Below, in pieces: positions 19,005-27,398 of a stretch of DNA of 64,000 nucleotides. The DNA is from DATAAP01 sp041690495 (GTDB taxonomy: Bacteria > Pseudomonadota > Alphaproteobacteria > CACIAM-22H2). Location: assembly GCA_041690495.1 (NCBI GenBank), contig JAWLHE010000005.1, positions 1 to 64,000 of the forward strand. Reading direction: 5' to 3'. Each line of letters starts with the position of its first letter. Position 1 is the first letter of the stretch. The notes beneath the pieces were generated by a model. The model was given only the letters and a program-made list of their open reading frames with translations. It was not told the origin of the DNA and ran no database searches. Both the position numbers and the translations under genes were made by a program.

Positions 19005-20015
19005 ATGTCCCGACATCGCGTCCCGGCCCAATATCAGACTTTGGCGTCACGCTGGGCGATACCGGCGCTTGCCGCTGGCGGGGCCTTGGCGATTGCGGCC
19101 ACAGTCAATCAGCTTGCAGCTTGGCGCGCGGAGCGGCGCTACCCGCCGATCGGAGGCTTCCTGAATGTGGATGGCATCAGGTTGCACTACATCGATAAGG
19201 GTGACGGGCCCCCGGTCGTGCTGATCCATGGTGCCGGCGCCATGATGCAGGACTTCTCGCTGAGCATTCTGCACCGCCTGACCCGCCAGCACCGGGTAAT
19301 CGTCTTCGACCGACCAGGCTACGGCTACAGCGAAAGGCCGCAGGGCCGACGCTGGACTCCCGAGGCGCAGGCGCGGGTTATCCGCGCGGCTGTCACGCAG
19401 CTCGGACTGGAGCAGCCGCTGATCGTCGGGCACTCGTACGGCGCCAGTGTGGCGCTGAGCTACGCGGCATCCTTCCCGGGCGAGATCCGCGGCATCATAC
19501 TCATCTCCGGCTACTATTTTCCGGAGTTTCGGCCGGCCATGAGCGCATTCGGTGCGCTCGCGATTCCCGTCTTCGGCTACCTGGTTCGCCACTCGTTGGC
19601 GCCTGTGCTGAGCCGGGCGACTATGCCACGATTATTGAACAGGCTCTTTGGGCCGAATCCTGTACCATCGATCTTTGTCGAGAACTTTCCGTTCGACCTC
19701 GCATATCGACCATCGCAAGTTCGGGCGGCGGCGGATGATCTCGCCGGGTTGCGCCCATGGGCGCGGCGCATGCGGCGCATCTATTCCACGATCGGACCGG
19801 GGACCGTGATTCTGGCCGGCATGGTCGACCAGATCGTCGACCCTGGCCGCCATTCGACGCGCCTGCACCGCGCCATTCCGGGGTCGATTTTCCGTGCGAT
19901 TCCCGGGGTGGGGCACATGTTCCATCACGTCCGGCCTGACCTGGTACTCGATGCGGTGGCAGGCTTTGACCCGCCGGTGCTTGAACGAGCCCGGGTGTCT
20001 GCCGCCATTTCATAG
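19005..20015 (+). CDS. Membrane-anchored alpha/beta hydrolase
   Basis: The 336-residue protein has an N-terminal membrane segment (about 17-40) and an alpha/beta hydrolase fold. The oxyanion motif is VLIHGAG. The nucleophile elbow GHSYGAS contains the catalytic Ser at about residue 147. The acid is likely Asp in GMVDQIVDP and the base His in GVGHMFHH near residue 305. The substrate is unknown; esters or lactones are typical. The 480 bases downstream carry a structured element and regulatory motifs described separately; I see nothing else in 20016-20281. Confidence 0.85.
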   Translation: MSRHRVPAQYQTLASRWAIPALAAGGALAIAATVNQLAAWRAERRYPPIGGFLNVDGIRLHYIDKGDGPPVVLIHGAGAMMQDFSLSILHRLTRQHRVIVFDRPGYGYSERPQGRRWTPEAQARVIRAAVTQLGLEQPLIVGHSYGASVALSYAASFPGEIRGIILISGYYFPEFRPAMSAFGALAIPVFGYLVRHSLAPVLSRATMPRLLNRLFGPNPVPSIFVENFPFDLAYRPSQVRAAADDLAGLRPWARRMRRIYSTIGPGTVILAGMVDQIVDPGRHSTRLHRAIPGSIFRAIPGVGHMFHHVRPDLVLDAVAGFDPPVLERARVSAAIS

Positions 20016-20281
20016 GGTTCTCGCCCGCCACGTCGCGCCATCCCTCCGAAATCTCCGGCCGACCCATCATCGCCGCGCGGAGCGCAAAGATATCCGTACC
20101 AGTGCCGTTTAAGCGTCATATGACGGCGAACGGCCCAAGGGTCATCGGCCCGGTTCCGCTGCTTCTCGGCTGCGGCATCGCCGTTGAAAATCGGACCGAC
20201 GGCCGCCTCCCGCCGGGAACGCCACCTTGGTGCCGACGTTATGTCAATGCGCTGCATCGTTTCCCCCCATCGGTGCGGCGT

Positions 20282-20348
20282 GCTGGCCCAAGAGCATTTC
20301 AGGTCGTGGCAGCCGACTCTTCTTGGGCCAGCTTCCCTTTTCTTTTTT
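20282..20348 (+). ncRNA. Long hairpin with T-rich tail: distal terminator or 3' end of a small RNA
   Basis: GCTGGCCCAAGA (20282-20293) pairs perfectly with TCTTGGGCCAGC (20321-20332), a 12-base-pair stem. Its 27-base loop can form an inner stem GTCG/CGAC. The stem is followed by TTCCCTTTTCTTTTTT (20333-20348), so transcription would stop in the plus direction. It is about 270 bases after the hydrolase stop, in a gene-free stretch. It could end the hydrolase mRNA or an independent small RNA. Confidence 0.5.
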
Positions 20349-20369
20349 CCTAATCGCGGACGAACCAAA

Positions 20370-20389
20370 CTTGGCGGTAAAGCGCCAAG
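20370..20389. repeat. Inverted repeat upstream of the serine hydrolase
   Basis: CTTGGCG (20370-20376) and CGCCAAG (20383-20389) are perfect seven-base arms around a six-base spacer (GTAAAG). It lies between the T-rich tail of the preceding hairpin and a CtrA-like site, 108 bases before the serine hydrolase start. It could be an operator or a short RNA hairpin. Confidence 0.45.
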
Positions 20390-20409
20390 AACACTTGGAT
20401 TTCCGCGCG

Positions 20410-20424
20410 TTAAGCCTTGGTTAA
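20410..20424 (+). promoter_or_regulatory. CtrA-type binding site TTAA-N7-TTAA
   Basis: TTAA (20410-20413), seven bases (GCCTTGG), TTAA (20421-20424) is an exact match to the full CtrA consensus of alphaproteobacteria. The second half also sits inside a 12-base palindrome TTGGTTAACCAA (20417-20428). In this GC-rich DNA such a spacing is unlikely in any one promoter. It is about 73 bases upstream of the serine hydrolase start. Confidence 0.55.
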
Positions 20425-20496
20425 CCAAAGTGCCGCTAGAACCGGTCCATGCACCGTGGCGAAGTCGCCACGGGCCTGGAGACCGAGTTCTGATCG

Positions 20497-21678
20497 TTGC
20501 GACGCTCTCTCGCTGCCCTCCTCGCCATCCTCGTTCTTCTCGCTACAGCCGCGTCCGCACGCAGCGAAATCGTCGCCTATGGCGCTGCGCTGCCCGGCCT
20601 GGCCGCATTCGACGCGGCCGTTACCACTCTCCTCGAAAAATGGGGCATTCCCGGCGCATCGCTCGCGGTGGCGAAAGACGGCCGCCTGGTGCTCGCGCGC
20701 GGTTATGGTTACAGCGACAAGGGCCAATTGAAGCCCGTTACGCCGGACCTTCGCTTTCGGATCGCTTCCCTGTCGAAATCGCTCACCGCGACGTCGATCA
20801 TGAAGCTCGTCGAGGAGGGCAGGATCGATCTGGACCAGCCGGCGCTGCCGTTGCTCGGCACTTGGGCGCCGGCGCCGCACGAGATCATCGATCCGCGCGT
20901 TCACCGCATTACCGTGCGGCACCTTCTGGTCCACCGTGGCGGCTGGAATCGCGAGATCTCGGGGGACCCGAGCTTTGACTCGCGCGAGCGGCTGAACGAT
21001 CCGGACTGCCGCGGGGTCATGCGTGACGAGCTCTCGCGCCGGCTCGATTTCGACCCCGGCGCGTCGTTCTCGTACTCGAACACCGGATACTGCATTCTCG
21101 GCCGTATCATCGAACAGGTCAGTGGAATGCCGTATGCCGAATTCGTCCGGCGCCACGTCCTGGCCCCGGCCGGTGCCGAGGACATGGTGCTGGCCCGAAG
21201 AGGGAAATTCCGGCCTGATGAGCCCGTGTACTATCAGACCCCGGGCAGCGCAGTGTCGCCCTACGACGGGATAGCACTCAACGCAATCGATTCGCTGGCC
21301 GGCTGGGTCGCACGCCCAACCGATTATCTTCGCTATTTCCTTGCCCTCAACGGCCTCGCCGGCAAGTCGATCCTGAAACCGCAGAGTATCGCGCAGATGT
21401 TTGCCGCGCCGCCGCCATCCGCGCCGAAACCTCCTCCGAACTGGTACGGCCTCGGGGTGCGGGTCCAAGCCCGCAGCGGCGGCCTGGACCTGTGGCACCA
21501 CGGCTCGATGCCGGGTACGCAGGCTGAAGTTGTCCTGTCGCGCGAGGGGGTCGCCTGGGTGATCGCCTTCAATGCCCGCCCCGCCGATGCCGCGGCGTTC
21601 AGCGATGATATTGACGCGACGTTGTGGGCCGCGACGCGACGCACCGGCGAATGGCCGGAAGGCAATCTGTTCGAATAA
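20497..21678 (+). CDS. Secreted class C beta-lactamase-like serine hydrolase
   Basis: The 393-residue protein has a Sec signal peptide (LAALLAILVLLATAASARS) and the beta-lactamase/D-Ala-D-Ala carboxypeptidase fold. The SxxK motif is SLSK near residue 94, the Tyr motif is YSNTGY, and the third box appears as WHHGSMPG rather than a classic KTG. It may be a penicillin-binding-protein-like esterase or peptidase rather than a true beta-lactamase. The start is TTG at 20497; no in-frame ATG precedes the signal peptide. A CtrA-type site lies upstream, hinting at cell-cycle control. Confidence 0.85.
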   Translation: MRRSLAALLAILVLLATAASARSEIVAYGAALPGLAAFDAAVTTLLEKWGIPGASLAVAKDGRLVLARGYGYSDKGQLKPVTPDLRFRIASLSKSLTATSIMKLVEEGRIDLDQPALPLLGTWAPAPHEIIDPRVHRITVRHLLVHRGGWNREISGDPSFDSRERLNDPDCRGVMRDELSRRLDFDPGASFSYSNTGYCILGRIIEQVSGMPYAEFVRRHVLAPAGAEDMVLARRGKFRPDEPVYYQTPGSAVSPYDGIALNAIDSLAGWVARPTDYLRYFLALNGLAGKSILKPQSIAQMFAAPPPSAPKPPPNWYGLGVRVQARSGGLDLWHHGSMPGTQAEVVLSREGVAWVIAFNARPADAAAFSDDIDATLWAATRRTGEWPEGNLFE

Positions 21679-21915
21679 CCCGGGCTGGAAGTGACGATCA
21701 GGGTGCCAGTCGGGAGCTATGCCAGCTGCCCCGCCCCGATCGGTTGCAGAATTGCAACACCGTGCCTCAAAAACCAGATTGTCCACAAAAACCATTAATC
21801 GGGCAAGTAAACGTGCCCTAATAATTCGACACTACTGGGCGACCGTCACCGATGCCAAGCATCGCGCACGTTGCCCGCCCTATTGAGCTTCCGTAGGCTC
21901 GCAACAAGAGGTTTT

Positions 21916-22989
21916 ATGATGAGACTTCGGACGGGCTTGATCCTCAGCGCGCTTCTGTGCTCGGCCGCCTCGGCCGCCCTCGCCCAACAGACCTCGGGTC
22001 CGTATGTCGGCATTGCCGGCGGACTGAATTTCGCCCGCGACGCGGACCTCAGCGGAACCGGCATCAATACGGATGTGGAATACGATACCGGTTGGGCCGG
22101 CATCGGCAACGTCGGCTACGGCTTCGGCAACGGGCTTCGCTTGGAGCTCGAGCTCGGCTACCGCGACAACGATGTAGACAGCATCGGCGGTCAGACGAAC
22201 GGCGGCGGCAGCACGAATGTCTGGAGCGGCATGGTCAACGTCCTGTACGACGTTCCCACCGGAACCGCCTTCACGCCCTATCTCGGCGCCGGCGTCGGCT
22301 ACGCCCACGTGAAGTTCGACGATGTCGGACCGGTGAATGGGGCGGGGGCACGGATCGACGACAGCGACAACGTGTTTGCCTACCAGGGCATTGTCGGCGT
22401 GGCCTACGGGCTGACCCAGAACCTGAAGCTTGCACTCGACTATCGCTATTTCGGCACACAGGATCCCGAATTCTCCGCCAGCACCGGCGGGTCCGTGGAC
22501 GGCGAGTACTCAGCCCATACGGTCCTGCTCGGCCTGCGGTGGGAGTTCGGTGCGCCGGCGCGACCCGCGCCACAGCCGGCGGTAGTCACACCTCCACCGG
22601 CCCCCCCGCCGCCCGCTCCGCAAGCCGCGCCGCCCCCGCCGCCGCCCGCCCCGAGCATTCAGCGGTCCTTCCTGGTCTTCTTCGACTGGGACCGCTCGAA
22701 TATCACGCAGGAAGCCGATCGCGTGATCCGCGAGGCGGCCTCGAATGCAAAGCGGGGGAACATCTCGCGCATCAACGTCACCGGACATGCCGACCGCTCC
22801 GGACCGGACCGTTACAATATGGGGCTGTCCTTACGGCGCGCCGATGCCGTCAAGGCCGTGCTGATCCGCGAGGGCATCCCGGCCGACCAGATCGCGGTGG
22901 TGGGCCGTGGCGAAACACAGCCACTCGTGCCGACCGCAGACGGCGTGCGCGAGCCCCAGAACCGCCGCGTGGAGATCGTGCTGCAATAG
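21916..22989 (+). CDS. OmpA-family outer membrane protein
   Basis: The 357-residue protein has a signal peptide ending near SAALAQQ. An eight-strand beta-barrel follows (about 25-210; GPYVGIAGGLNFA, GLRLELELGYRDN, LALDYRYFG, TVLLGLRWEF). Then comes a proline-rich linker (about 215-250) and a C-terminal OmpA peptidoglycan-binding domain (FFDWDRSNIT, NVTGHADRSGPDRYNMGLS, NRRVEIVL). It should tether the outer membrane to the cell wall. AAGAGG just upstream supports the ATG at 21916; the next codon is also ATG. A strong terminator follows. The 237-base gap upstream holds no gene that I can see. Confidence 0.93.
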   Translation: MMRLRTGLILSALLCSAASAALAQQTSGPYVGIAGGLNFARDADLSGTGINTDVEYDTGWAGIGNVGYGFGNGLRLELELGYRDNDVDSIGGQTNGGGSTNVWSGMVNVLYDVPTGTAFTPYLGAGVGYAHVKFDDVGPVNGAGARIDDSDNVFAYQGIVGVAYGLTQNLKLALDYRYFGTQDPEFSASTGGSVDGEYSAHTVLLGLRWEFGAPARPAPQPAVVTPPPAPPPPAPQAAPPPPPPAPSIQRSFLVFFDWDRSNITQEADRVIREAASNAKRGNISRINVTGHADRSGPDRYNMGLSLRRADAVKAVLIREGIPADQIAVVGRGETQPLVPTADGVREPQNRRVEIVLQ

Positions 22990-23010
22990 CATCATGCCGC
23001 AGACGACAAA

Positions 23011-23040
23011 GGGCGCGTCCGGCCGGACGCGCCCTTTTTT
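23011..23040 (+). terminator. Rho-independent terminator of the OmpA-family gene
   Basis: GGGCGCGTCC (23011-23020) pairs perfectly with GGACGCGCCC (23025-23034) around the loop GGCC, followed by six T residues (23035-23040). It lies 21 bases after the stop codon. The next gene is convergent. Confidence 0.95.
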
Positions 23041-23061
23041 ATCGACCAGCTGCAGCTTGAG

Positions 23062-23571
23062 TCAGCGGACGACCTTCGTCCGGCGGGAGCCCTGCTCCTC
23101 TACCCCGCACGATTCCAGAGCGACCGGCAGCACGGCACTGTGCCGGTCGGACCACGTTTCCAGGTCTCGTTTTTCGAGGTTCATCACCTCCTGGAAGAGC
23201 TGAACCGATTCGTCGCAGAAGGTGGGCGAACTCATGCTACGCCGCGAGGCATCGTTGGCAAGCGCGGTGATGAAGGCGTCGAGCTGCTTGCGCGAATTGG
23301 CGCCGTAGCGATCGCTGAAATAGCGTTGAAGCACCCGGGAATGGCTGACGAGACGGTCGCCGTGACGTTGGACAAAAGCATTGTAATGGCCGGTGAAGTC
23401 CCGGCCGGGCACGGCGCGGCACGACAACGCCGCAACCATCAGATCGGTCTGCAGGGTGCGTACGCGCACGGCTGTCCGCTCCTTCGCGGTAAGGCAGCGC
23501 GCCGCTGCGTCGGCGACAGGAAGCGCCAGAACCGACGCGGCGACAATGGCTGTCACGAAACGCTTGCGCAT
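23062..23571 (-). CDS. Predicted secreted protein, function unknown
   Basis: The 169-residue protein begins MRKRFVTAIVAASVLALPVADAAA, a clear Sec signal peptide. The mature part is alpha-helical with four cysteines (AARCLT, LSCRAV, TFCDES, ESCGVE), which probably form two disulfides. Distinctive stretches are HYNAFVQRHGDRL and ANSRKQLDAFITALAN. I do not recognise a named family. The start at 23571 is preferred over 23589 because it begins the signal peptide. It is convergent with the OmpA-family gene, and the 253 bases upstream hold nothing I can identify. Confidence 0.75.
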   Translation of the reverse strand: MRKRFVTAIVAASVLALPVADAAARCLTAKERTAVRVRTLQTDLMVAALSCRAVPGRDFTGHYNAFVQRHGDRLVSHSRVLQRYFSDRYGANSRKQLDAFITALANDASRRSMSSPTFCDESVQLFQEVMNLEKRDLETWSDRHSAVLPVALESCGVEEQGSRRTKVVR

Positions 23572-23842
23572 GGTGTTCCCCCGGAACAATGGCGCGGGTT
23601 GAGCTACCCAGTTTATATCCGATCTGGGTTACTGAATTCGATACTTCTGCCGCAATTGTCGGCAATCGAGACGATCGCGGTATTGTAATACAGGCCAAGG
23701 ATTAGCGAGAAAATCGATAAATTGGCTCGAGGCCCGGCAGCCGCCAGTCGCACTGCGTCGCCGGGCCGAGATCGAGTGCATGCGTGCCCGCGGCACGGCG
23801 CACTGCTAGTCTCGCTGCCCTCACAACAGCGAGAACGCCGCA

Positions 23843-24454
23843 ATGGGATTGGATAGTGTCGAAACCGTCGAGCGCGTGCGCGCCTATGACGGATATTTCA
23901 AGATCGATCGCTGGCGTCTGCGCCACAGACTGTTCGACGGCGGCATGAGTGCGGAGATTTGCCGCGAAGTGTTCGAGCGCGGCCATGCGGTCGCCGTGAT
24001 CCTGTATGACCCGGCTCGCGATACGGTCGCTCTGATCGATCAATTCAGGGTCGGTGCGCTTGCGGCGGGCTTCGACCCATGGGTTACCGAGATCGTCGCG
24101 GGGATCATCGAGCCGGGCGAAACCGCGGAATCGGTCGCGCAACGCGAAACCGTCGAGGAGACCGGCTGCACGGTTCTGGAGATGATCCCGATCTGCCACT
24201 ATCTCGTCAGCCCGGGCTGTTCGAGCGAGACCGTCAAACTGTTTTGCGGGCGCATCGACACCTGCGGCGTGGGCGGCATATTCGGCCTCAAGGAAGAGGG
24301 CGAGGACATTCGCGTCAGAGTCGTACCGCTGGATCGTGCACTCAAGGACCTCGCCGCCGGCCGGATCAATACCTCGCTCGGGATCATCGCGCTGCAATGG
24401 CTGGCCCTGAACCGCTCGAAGCTCCGGACGCAGTGGATCGGCACCAAGGCTTGA
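23843..24454 (+). CDS. nudF: Nudix hydrolase, ADP-ribose pyrophosphatase type
   Basis: The 203-residue protein carries a Nudix box at residues 87-109 (GIIEPGETAESVAQRE followed by TVEETGC), matching GX5EX7REUXEEXGU. The surrounding sequence, LIDQFRVGALAAGFDPWVTEIVAG and the downstream YLVSPGCSSETVKLF, is typical of ADP-ribose pyrophosphatases (NudF/TrgB), which cleave ADP-ribose to AMP and ribose 5-phosphate using Mg2+. The exact substrate is inferred from family resemblance. It lies 32 bases upstream of cysK. Confidence 0.88.
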   Translation: MGLDSVETVERVRAYDGYFKIDRWRLRHRLFDGGMSAEICREVFERGHAVAVILYDPARDTVALIDQFRVGALAAGFDPWVTEIVAGIIEPGETAESVAQRETVEETGCTVLEMIPICHYLVSPGCSSETVKLFCGRIDTCGVGGIFGLKEEGEDIRVRVVPLDRALKDLAAGRINTSLGIIALQWLALNRSKLRTQWIGTKA

Positions 24455-24486
24455 ACAGGGCGGTAGGCAATCGCTAAGGTCGCATC

Positions 24487-25524
24487 ATGGAGATTCGAGA
24501 CGGTTTCATCGCTTCCGTGGGCAATACGCCCCTAATTCGCCTCCGACGCGCCTCGGAAATGACCGGGTGCGAGATCCTGGGCAAGGCGGAATTTCTCAAT
24601 CCCGGCGGATCGGTCAAGGACCGCGCCGCGCTGTTCATCGTCAAGGATGCCGAGGAGCGCGGCCTGCTGCGGCCGGGCGGCGTCATCGTCGAAGGGACTG
24701 CCGGCAACACCGGGATCGGACTGGCGCTGGTTGCGAACGCGCGCGGGTATCGTTCGGTCATCGTCATTCCCGAAACCCAGAGCCAGGAGAAGAAGGACAT
24801 CCTGGTTCAGGTCGGCGCGGAATTGCGTCAGGTTCCGGCGGTCGGCTATGCCAACCCGAACAACTATGTGAAGGTTTCGGGCCGGCTGGCGGAGGAAATC
24901 GCCAAGGTCGAGCCGAATGGCGCGATCTGGGCCAATCAGTTCGACAACGTCGCGAACCGGCGCGCGCATTACGAAACCACCGGACCGGAGATCTGGCGCC
25001 AGACCGAAGGTCGGATCGATGGCTTTATCTGTGCCGTCGGCACCGGCGGCACGCTGGCCGGGACAGCGATGTTTCTCAAGGAGCGCAACCCGAAGATTCG
25101 CATCGGTCTGGCCGATCCGATGGGCGCCGCTCTCTACCATTACTATGCGCATGGCTCGCTCAAGTCAGAGGGCAGCTCGATCACCGAAGGCATTGGCCAG
25201 GGGCGGGTCACCAAGAACCTCGAGGGCCTGTCGGTCGACCTGCCGTACCAGATTCCGGACGAGGAGGCGGTGCCGGTCGTGTTCGACCTGTTGAAGCACG
25301 AGGGCCTGTTTTTGGGTGGATCGAGTGGCATCAACGTTGCCGGCGCGATCCGCCTGGCGCGCGACCTGGGGCCCGGACACACGATCGTGACGATCCTCTG
25401 CGACGGCGGACAGCGTTACGCAAGCAAGCTGTTCAATCCCGCTTTCCTGCGTATGAAAAATCTACCGGCGCCCGACTGGATCGATCGGCCTGAGCCGGTC
25501 GCGGTTGCTTCGCCACTCGTCTGA
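24487..25524 (+). CDS. cysK: Cysteine synthase (O-acetylserine sulfhydrylase)
   Basis: The 345-residue PLP enzyme makes cysteine from O-acetylserine and sulfide. The PLP lysine is K44 in NPGGSVKDRAA, the phosphate-binding glycine loop is TAGNTGIG, and the cofactor-contacting GTGGT motif is in CAVGTGGTLAG. It is about 20-30 residues longer than E. coli CysK and resembles the longer class found in many alphaproteobacteria and fungi. It lies 32 bases after the Nudix gene, probably in the same transcript. Confidence 0.92.
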   Translation: MEIRDGFIASVGNTPLIRLRRASEMTGCEILGKAEFLNPGGSVKDRAALFIVKDAEERGLLRPGGVIVEGTAGNTGIGLALVANARGYRSVIVIPETQSQEKKDILVQVGAELRQVPAVGYANPNNYVKVSGRLAEEIAKVEPNGAIWANQFDNVANRRAHYETTGPEIWRQTEGRIDGFICAVGTGGTLAGTAMFLKERNPKIRIGLADPMGAALYHYYAHGSLKSEGSSITEGIGQGRVTKNLEGLSVDLPYQIPDEEAVPVVFDLLKHEGLFLGGSSGINVAGAIRLARDLGPGHTIVTILCDGGQRYASKLFNPAFLRMKNLPAPDWIDRPEPVAVASPLV

Positions 25525-25575
25525 ACGCCACCCGCCCCTTTTTCATCCCCAGACGATTCACACCCGCCGGCGCCT

Positions 25576-25597
25576 ACACGCCGGGAGCACGGCGTGT
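25576..25597. repeat. Hairpin-forming inverted repeat after cysK
   Basis: ACACGCCG (25576-25583) and CGGCGTGT (25590-25597) pair perfectly around a six-base loop. No T-run follows on either strand, so it is not a standard terminator. The 214-base gap between cysK and the convergent small gene also holds a 12-base palindrome GACATGCATGTC at 25670-25681. I see no gene in it. Confidence 0.4.
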
Positions 25598-25738
25598 CTG
25601 CCGCCGTCTATCTCCATTCTGACCACGGGACGCGCGGATTCTACCACTCTGCTACCAAAGACCGGTCCGGACATGCATGTCGTGGGATGCGTATCTCCCC
25701 ATATCCCCGATCCGTCGCCGTGCCGGGCCGCAACCTGG

Positions 25739-26302
25739 TCACCCCGGAGCCTCCCCACCCTCGCGTGGCTTACGGCGGCCACGTAGACCGCCCCGCCCGC
25801 GTGGGGCAATCAGCGGGCCGGGATGGCCGACGAGCTCCAGCCCGGTATTGGTCAGCTGGAAGCCATCGCCGAGAGGCTGGATATAGCCTTTCGCCACCGC
25901 CACCCCCACGTCGCGCGGAAAATTGGCCGGCTCCGGGATACGGGCGGCACGCATCAGGCGGCGCAGGTCGTCGCGGCCGAAAGGCCGCCTGTTCTCGCTA
26001 AGTTCGAGGTGACCGGCCAATACCAGGATGGTATCGGACGCCGTCTGCGGCCGCTTTTCCCGAATGTATTCGGCGATCCCGACCGGCCGCTCCAAAAGTC
26101 CTCCGGAGCTGGCAGGCGACGCGCGAGTCGCTTCCGGCGTATGTAGCAATGATACCGTGCCGGCTACATCTTCTGCGCCGCCGAACAGCAGATGTGTCAG
26201 GCGCGGCAGCCAGCTCAGTGGCAGCCTGCGCTCCAGATCGATACCGCGTCCGGTAATCTTGATGGTAATGCTGTCTTCGTTCTCGTCGTTCGCGGGTGCC
26301 AC
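25739..26302 (-). CDS. Uncharacterised protein with a possible winged-helix domain
   Basis: The 187-residue protein starts at GTG 26302, strongly supported by GGAGG six bases upstream. Residues 10-60 (ITIKITGRGIDLERRLPLSWLPRLTHLLFG) look beta-rich. Residues 73-160 (VGIAEYIREKRPQTASDTIL, then PFGRDDLRRLMRAARIPEP and AVAKGYIQPLGDGFQLTNTG) have the helix-helix-wing feel of a winged-helix domain. The last 25 residues are Arg/Gly-rich, which would suit nucleic-acid binding. I do not recognise the family. It is divergent from sseA across a promoter region full of short repeats, so autoregulation is possible. Confidence 0.7.
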   Translation of the reverse strand: MAPANDENEDSITIKITGRGIDLERRLPLSWLPRLTHLLFGGAEDVAGTVSLLHTPEATRASPASSGGLLERPVGIAEYIREKRPQTASDTILVLAGHLELSENRRPFGRDDLRRLMRAARIPEPANFPRDVGVAVAKGYIQPLGDGFQLTNTGLELVGHPGPLIAPRGRGGLRGRRKPREGGEAPG

Positions 26303-26324
26303 GCCTGCCTCCGTTGCTGCCCAT

Positions 26325-26448
26325 TCATACCAGACATGCCAGATTCATACCGGGCCACGCCGTCTCGTAATACACGAGACATACATACATGCTTTCCCCT
26401 GTGACTAGTATGTGCATAGCTCATACCGCTCCGGTATCGCCTCATACG
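26325..26448. promoter_or_regulatory. Repeat-rich divergent promoter region (CATACC array)
   Basis: TCATACC occurs at 26325-26331, 26345-26351 and 26421-26427, with TCATACG at 26442-26448. The first two are 20 bases apart and the last two 21, about two helical turns. Two inverted repeats lie between or over them: GTCTCGT-N5-ACGAGAC (26362-26380) and ATACCG-N3-CGGTAT (26423-26437). An inverted GGTAT also appears at 26517-26521. It separates the unknown 187-residue protein gene from sseA. Confidence 0.55.
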
Positions 26449-26546
26449 GGATTTTCCGCGCCCCTGTGCATTGCCTGTGAATAGGTTGAATGCAGCGGCC
26501 ATTCCCGGTATCTGACGGATATCGAGGTCGCAGGGACATATACAAG

Positions 26547-27398
26547 ATGGAACCGGCTTCTCCGCTCGTCAGCACCGAATGGCTCGGCACCAACCTGGGC
26601 AATCCGGGCATCGTTGTCGTCGACGCGACCTATCACCTGCCAAACGTCAGGCGCGACGCGCGCTCCGAATACGCGCGCGAGCACATCCCCGGCGCCCTGT
26701 TTTTCGACATAGATGCGATATCGGACCAAGGCAGCGCCCTGCCCCACATGTTGCCGCCGCCCGAGGCATTCGCCCGGGCGATGTCCGACCTCGGCATCGG
26801 CAACGACGATCACGTCGTCGCCTATGACAACTACGGTCTGTTCAGCGCGGCCCGGCCATGGTGGATGCTCCGCAGCTTCGGCCACGACCGCGTCTCGGTC
26901 CTCGACGGCGGCCTGCCGAAATGGAAGCGGGAGGGACGACCGGTTACCGATGCACCGAGCACGCCGTCGTCCGGCAAGAAGTTCATGGCGCGGCCGCGCC
27001 CGGACCTCGTGCGAGACAAGGCGCAGATGCTGGCTAACCTTGTTGCGCGATCCGAGCAGGTGCTGGACGCGCGCTCCGCCGGACGCTTCCAGGGGGGACA
27101 GCCTGAGCCCCGCGCCGGCTTGCGGAGTGGCCGCATACCCGGGAGTCGTAACCTGCCCTACAACGAGCTCCTCGATCCGGATCGTGGCACCGTGCTGGCG
27201 CCGGACCGGCTGCGCACCCTGTTCAACGGCGCGGGCATCGACCCGCAACGGCCGGTGGTGACCTCGTGCGGCTCCGGCGTGACAGCCTGCGTGCTGGCCC
27301 TCGGCCTCGAGCTGACAGGCGCCCAGCGCGTTGCTGTCTATGACGGCTCCTGGTCCGAATGGGGGCTGCCCGGCGACACACCGGTCGAGACGGGCTGA
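26547..27398 (+). CDS. sseA: 3-Mercaptopyruvate/thiosulfate sulfurtransferase
   Basis: The 283-residue protein has two rhodanese domains: an inactive N-terminal one (about 7-130; LVSTEWLGTNLGNPGIVVVD) and a catalytic C-terminal one. The nucleophile is C241 in the loop CGSGVTA, the mercaptopyruvate sulfurtransferase signature, as opposed to the CRKGV loop of thiosulfate enzymes. It moves sulfane sulfur from 3-mercaptopyruvate to acceptors. The start at 26547 gives the family N-terminus; an upstream in-frame ATG at 26490 would add 19 unrelated residues. The stop overlaps the next start (TGATG). Confidence 0.92.
   Translation: MEPASPLVSTEWLGTNLGNPGIVVVDATYHLPNVRRDARSEYAREHIPGALFFDIDAISDQGSALPHMLPPPEAFARAMSDLGIGNDDHVVAYDNYGLFSAARPWWMLRSFGHDRVSVLDGGLPKWKREGRPVTDAPSTPSSGKKFMARPRPDLVRDKAQMLANLVARSEQVLDARSAGRFQGGQPEPRAGLRSGRIPGSRNLPYNELLDPDRGTVLAPDRLRTLFNGAGIDPQRPVVTSCGSGVTACVLALGLELTGAQRVAVYDGSWSEWGLPGDTPVETG

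Noticed and set aside
21779..21787. TTGTCCACA, a DnaA-box near-match in an AT-richer gap, considered as part of a replication origin
   Set aside because: It is a single isolated near-match with no box cluster or origin-linked genes.
21805..21823. GGGCA and TGCCC arms upstream of the OmpA-family gene considered as an operator
   Set aside because: The arms are only five bases with an imperfect interior, too weak to support.
25576..25597. Hairpin after cysK considered as a terminator
   Set aside because: No T-run follows on either strand; kept only as a repeat.
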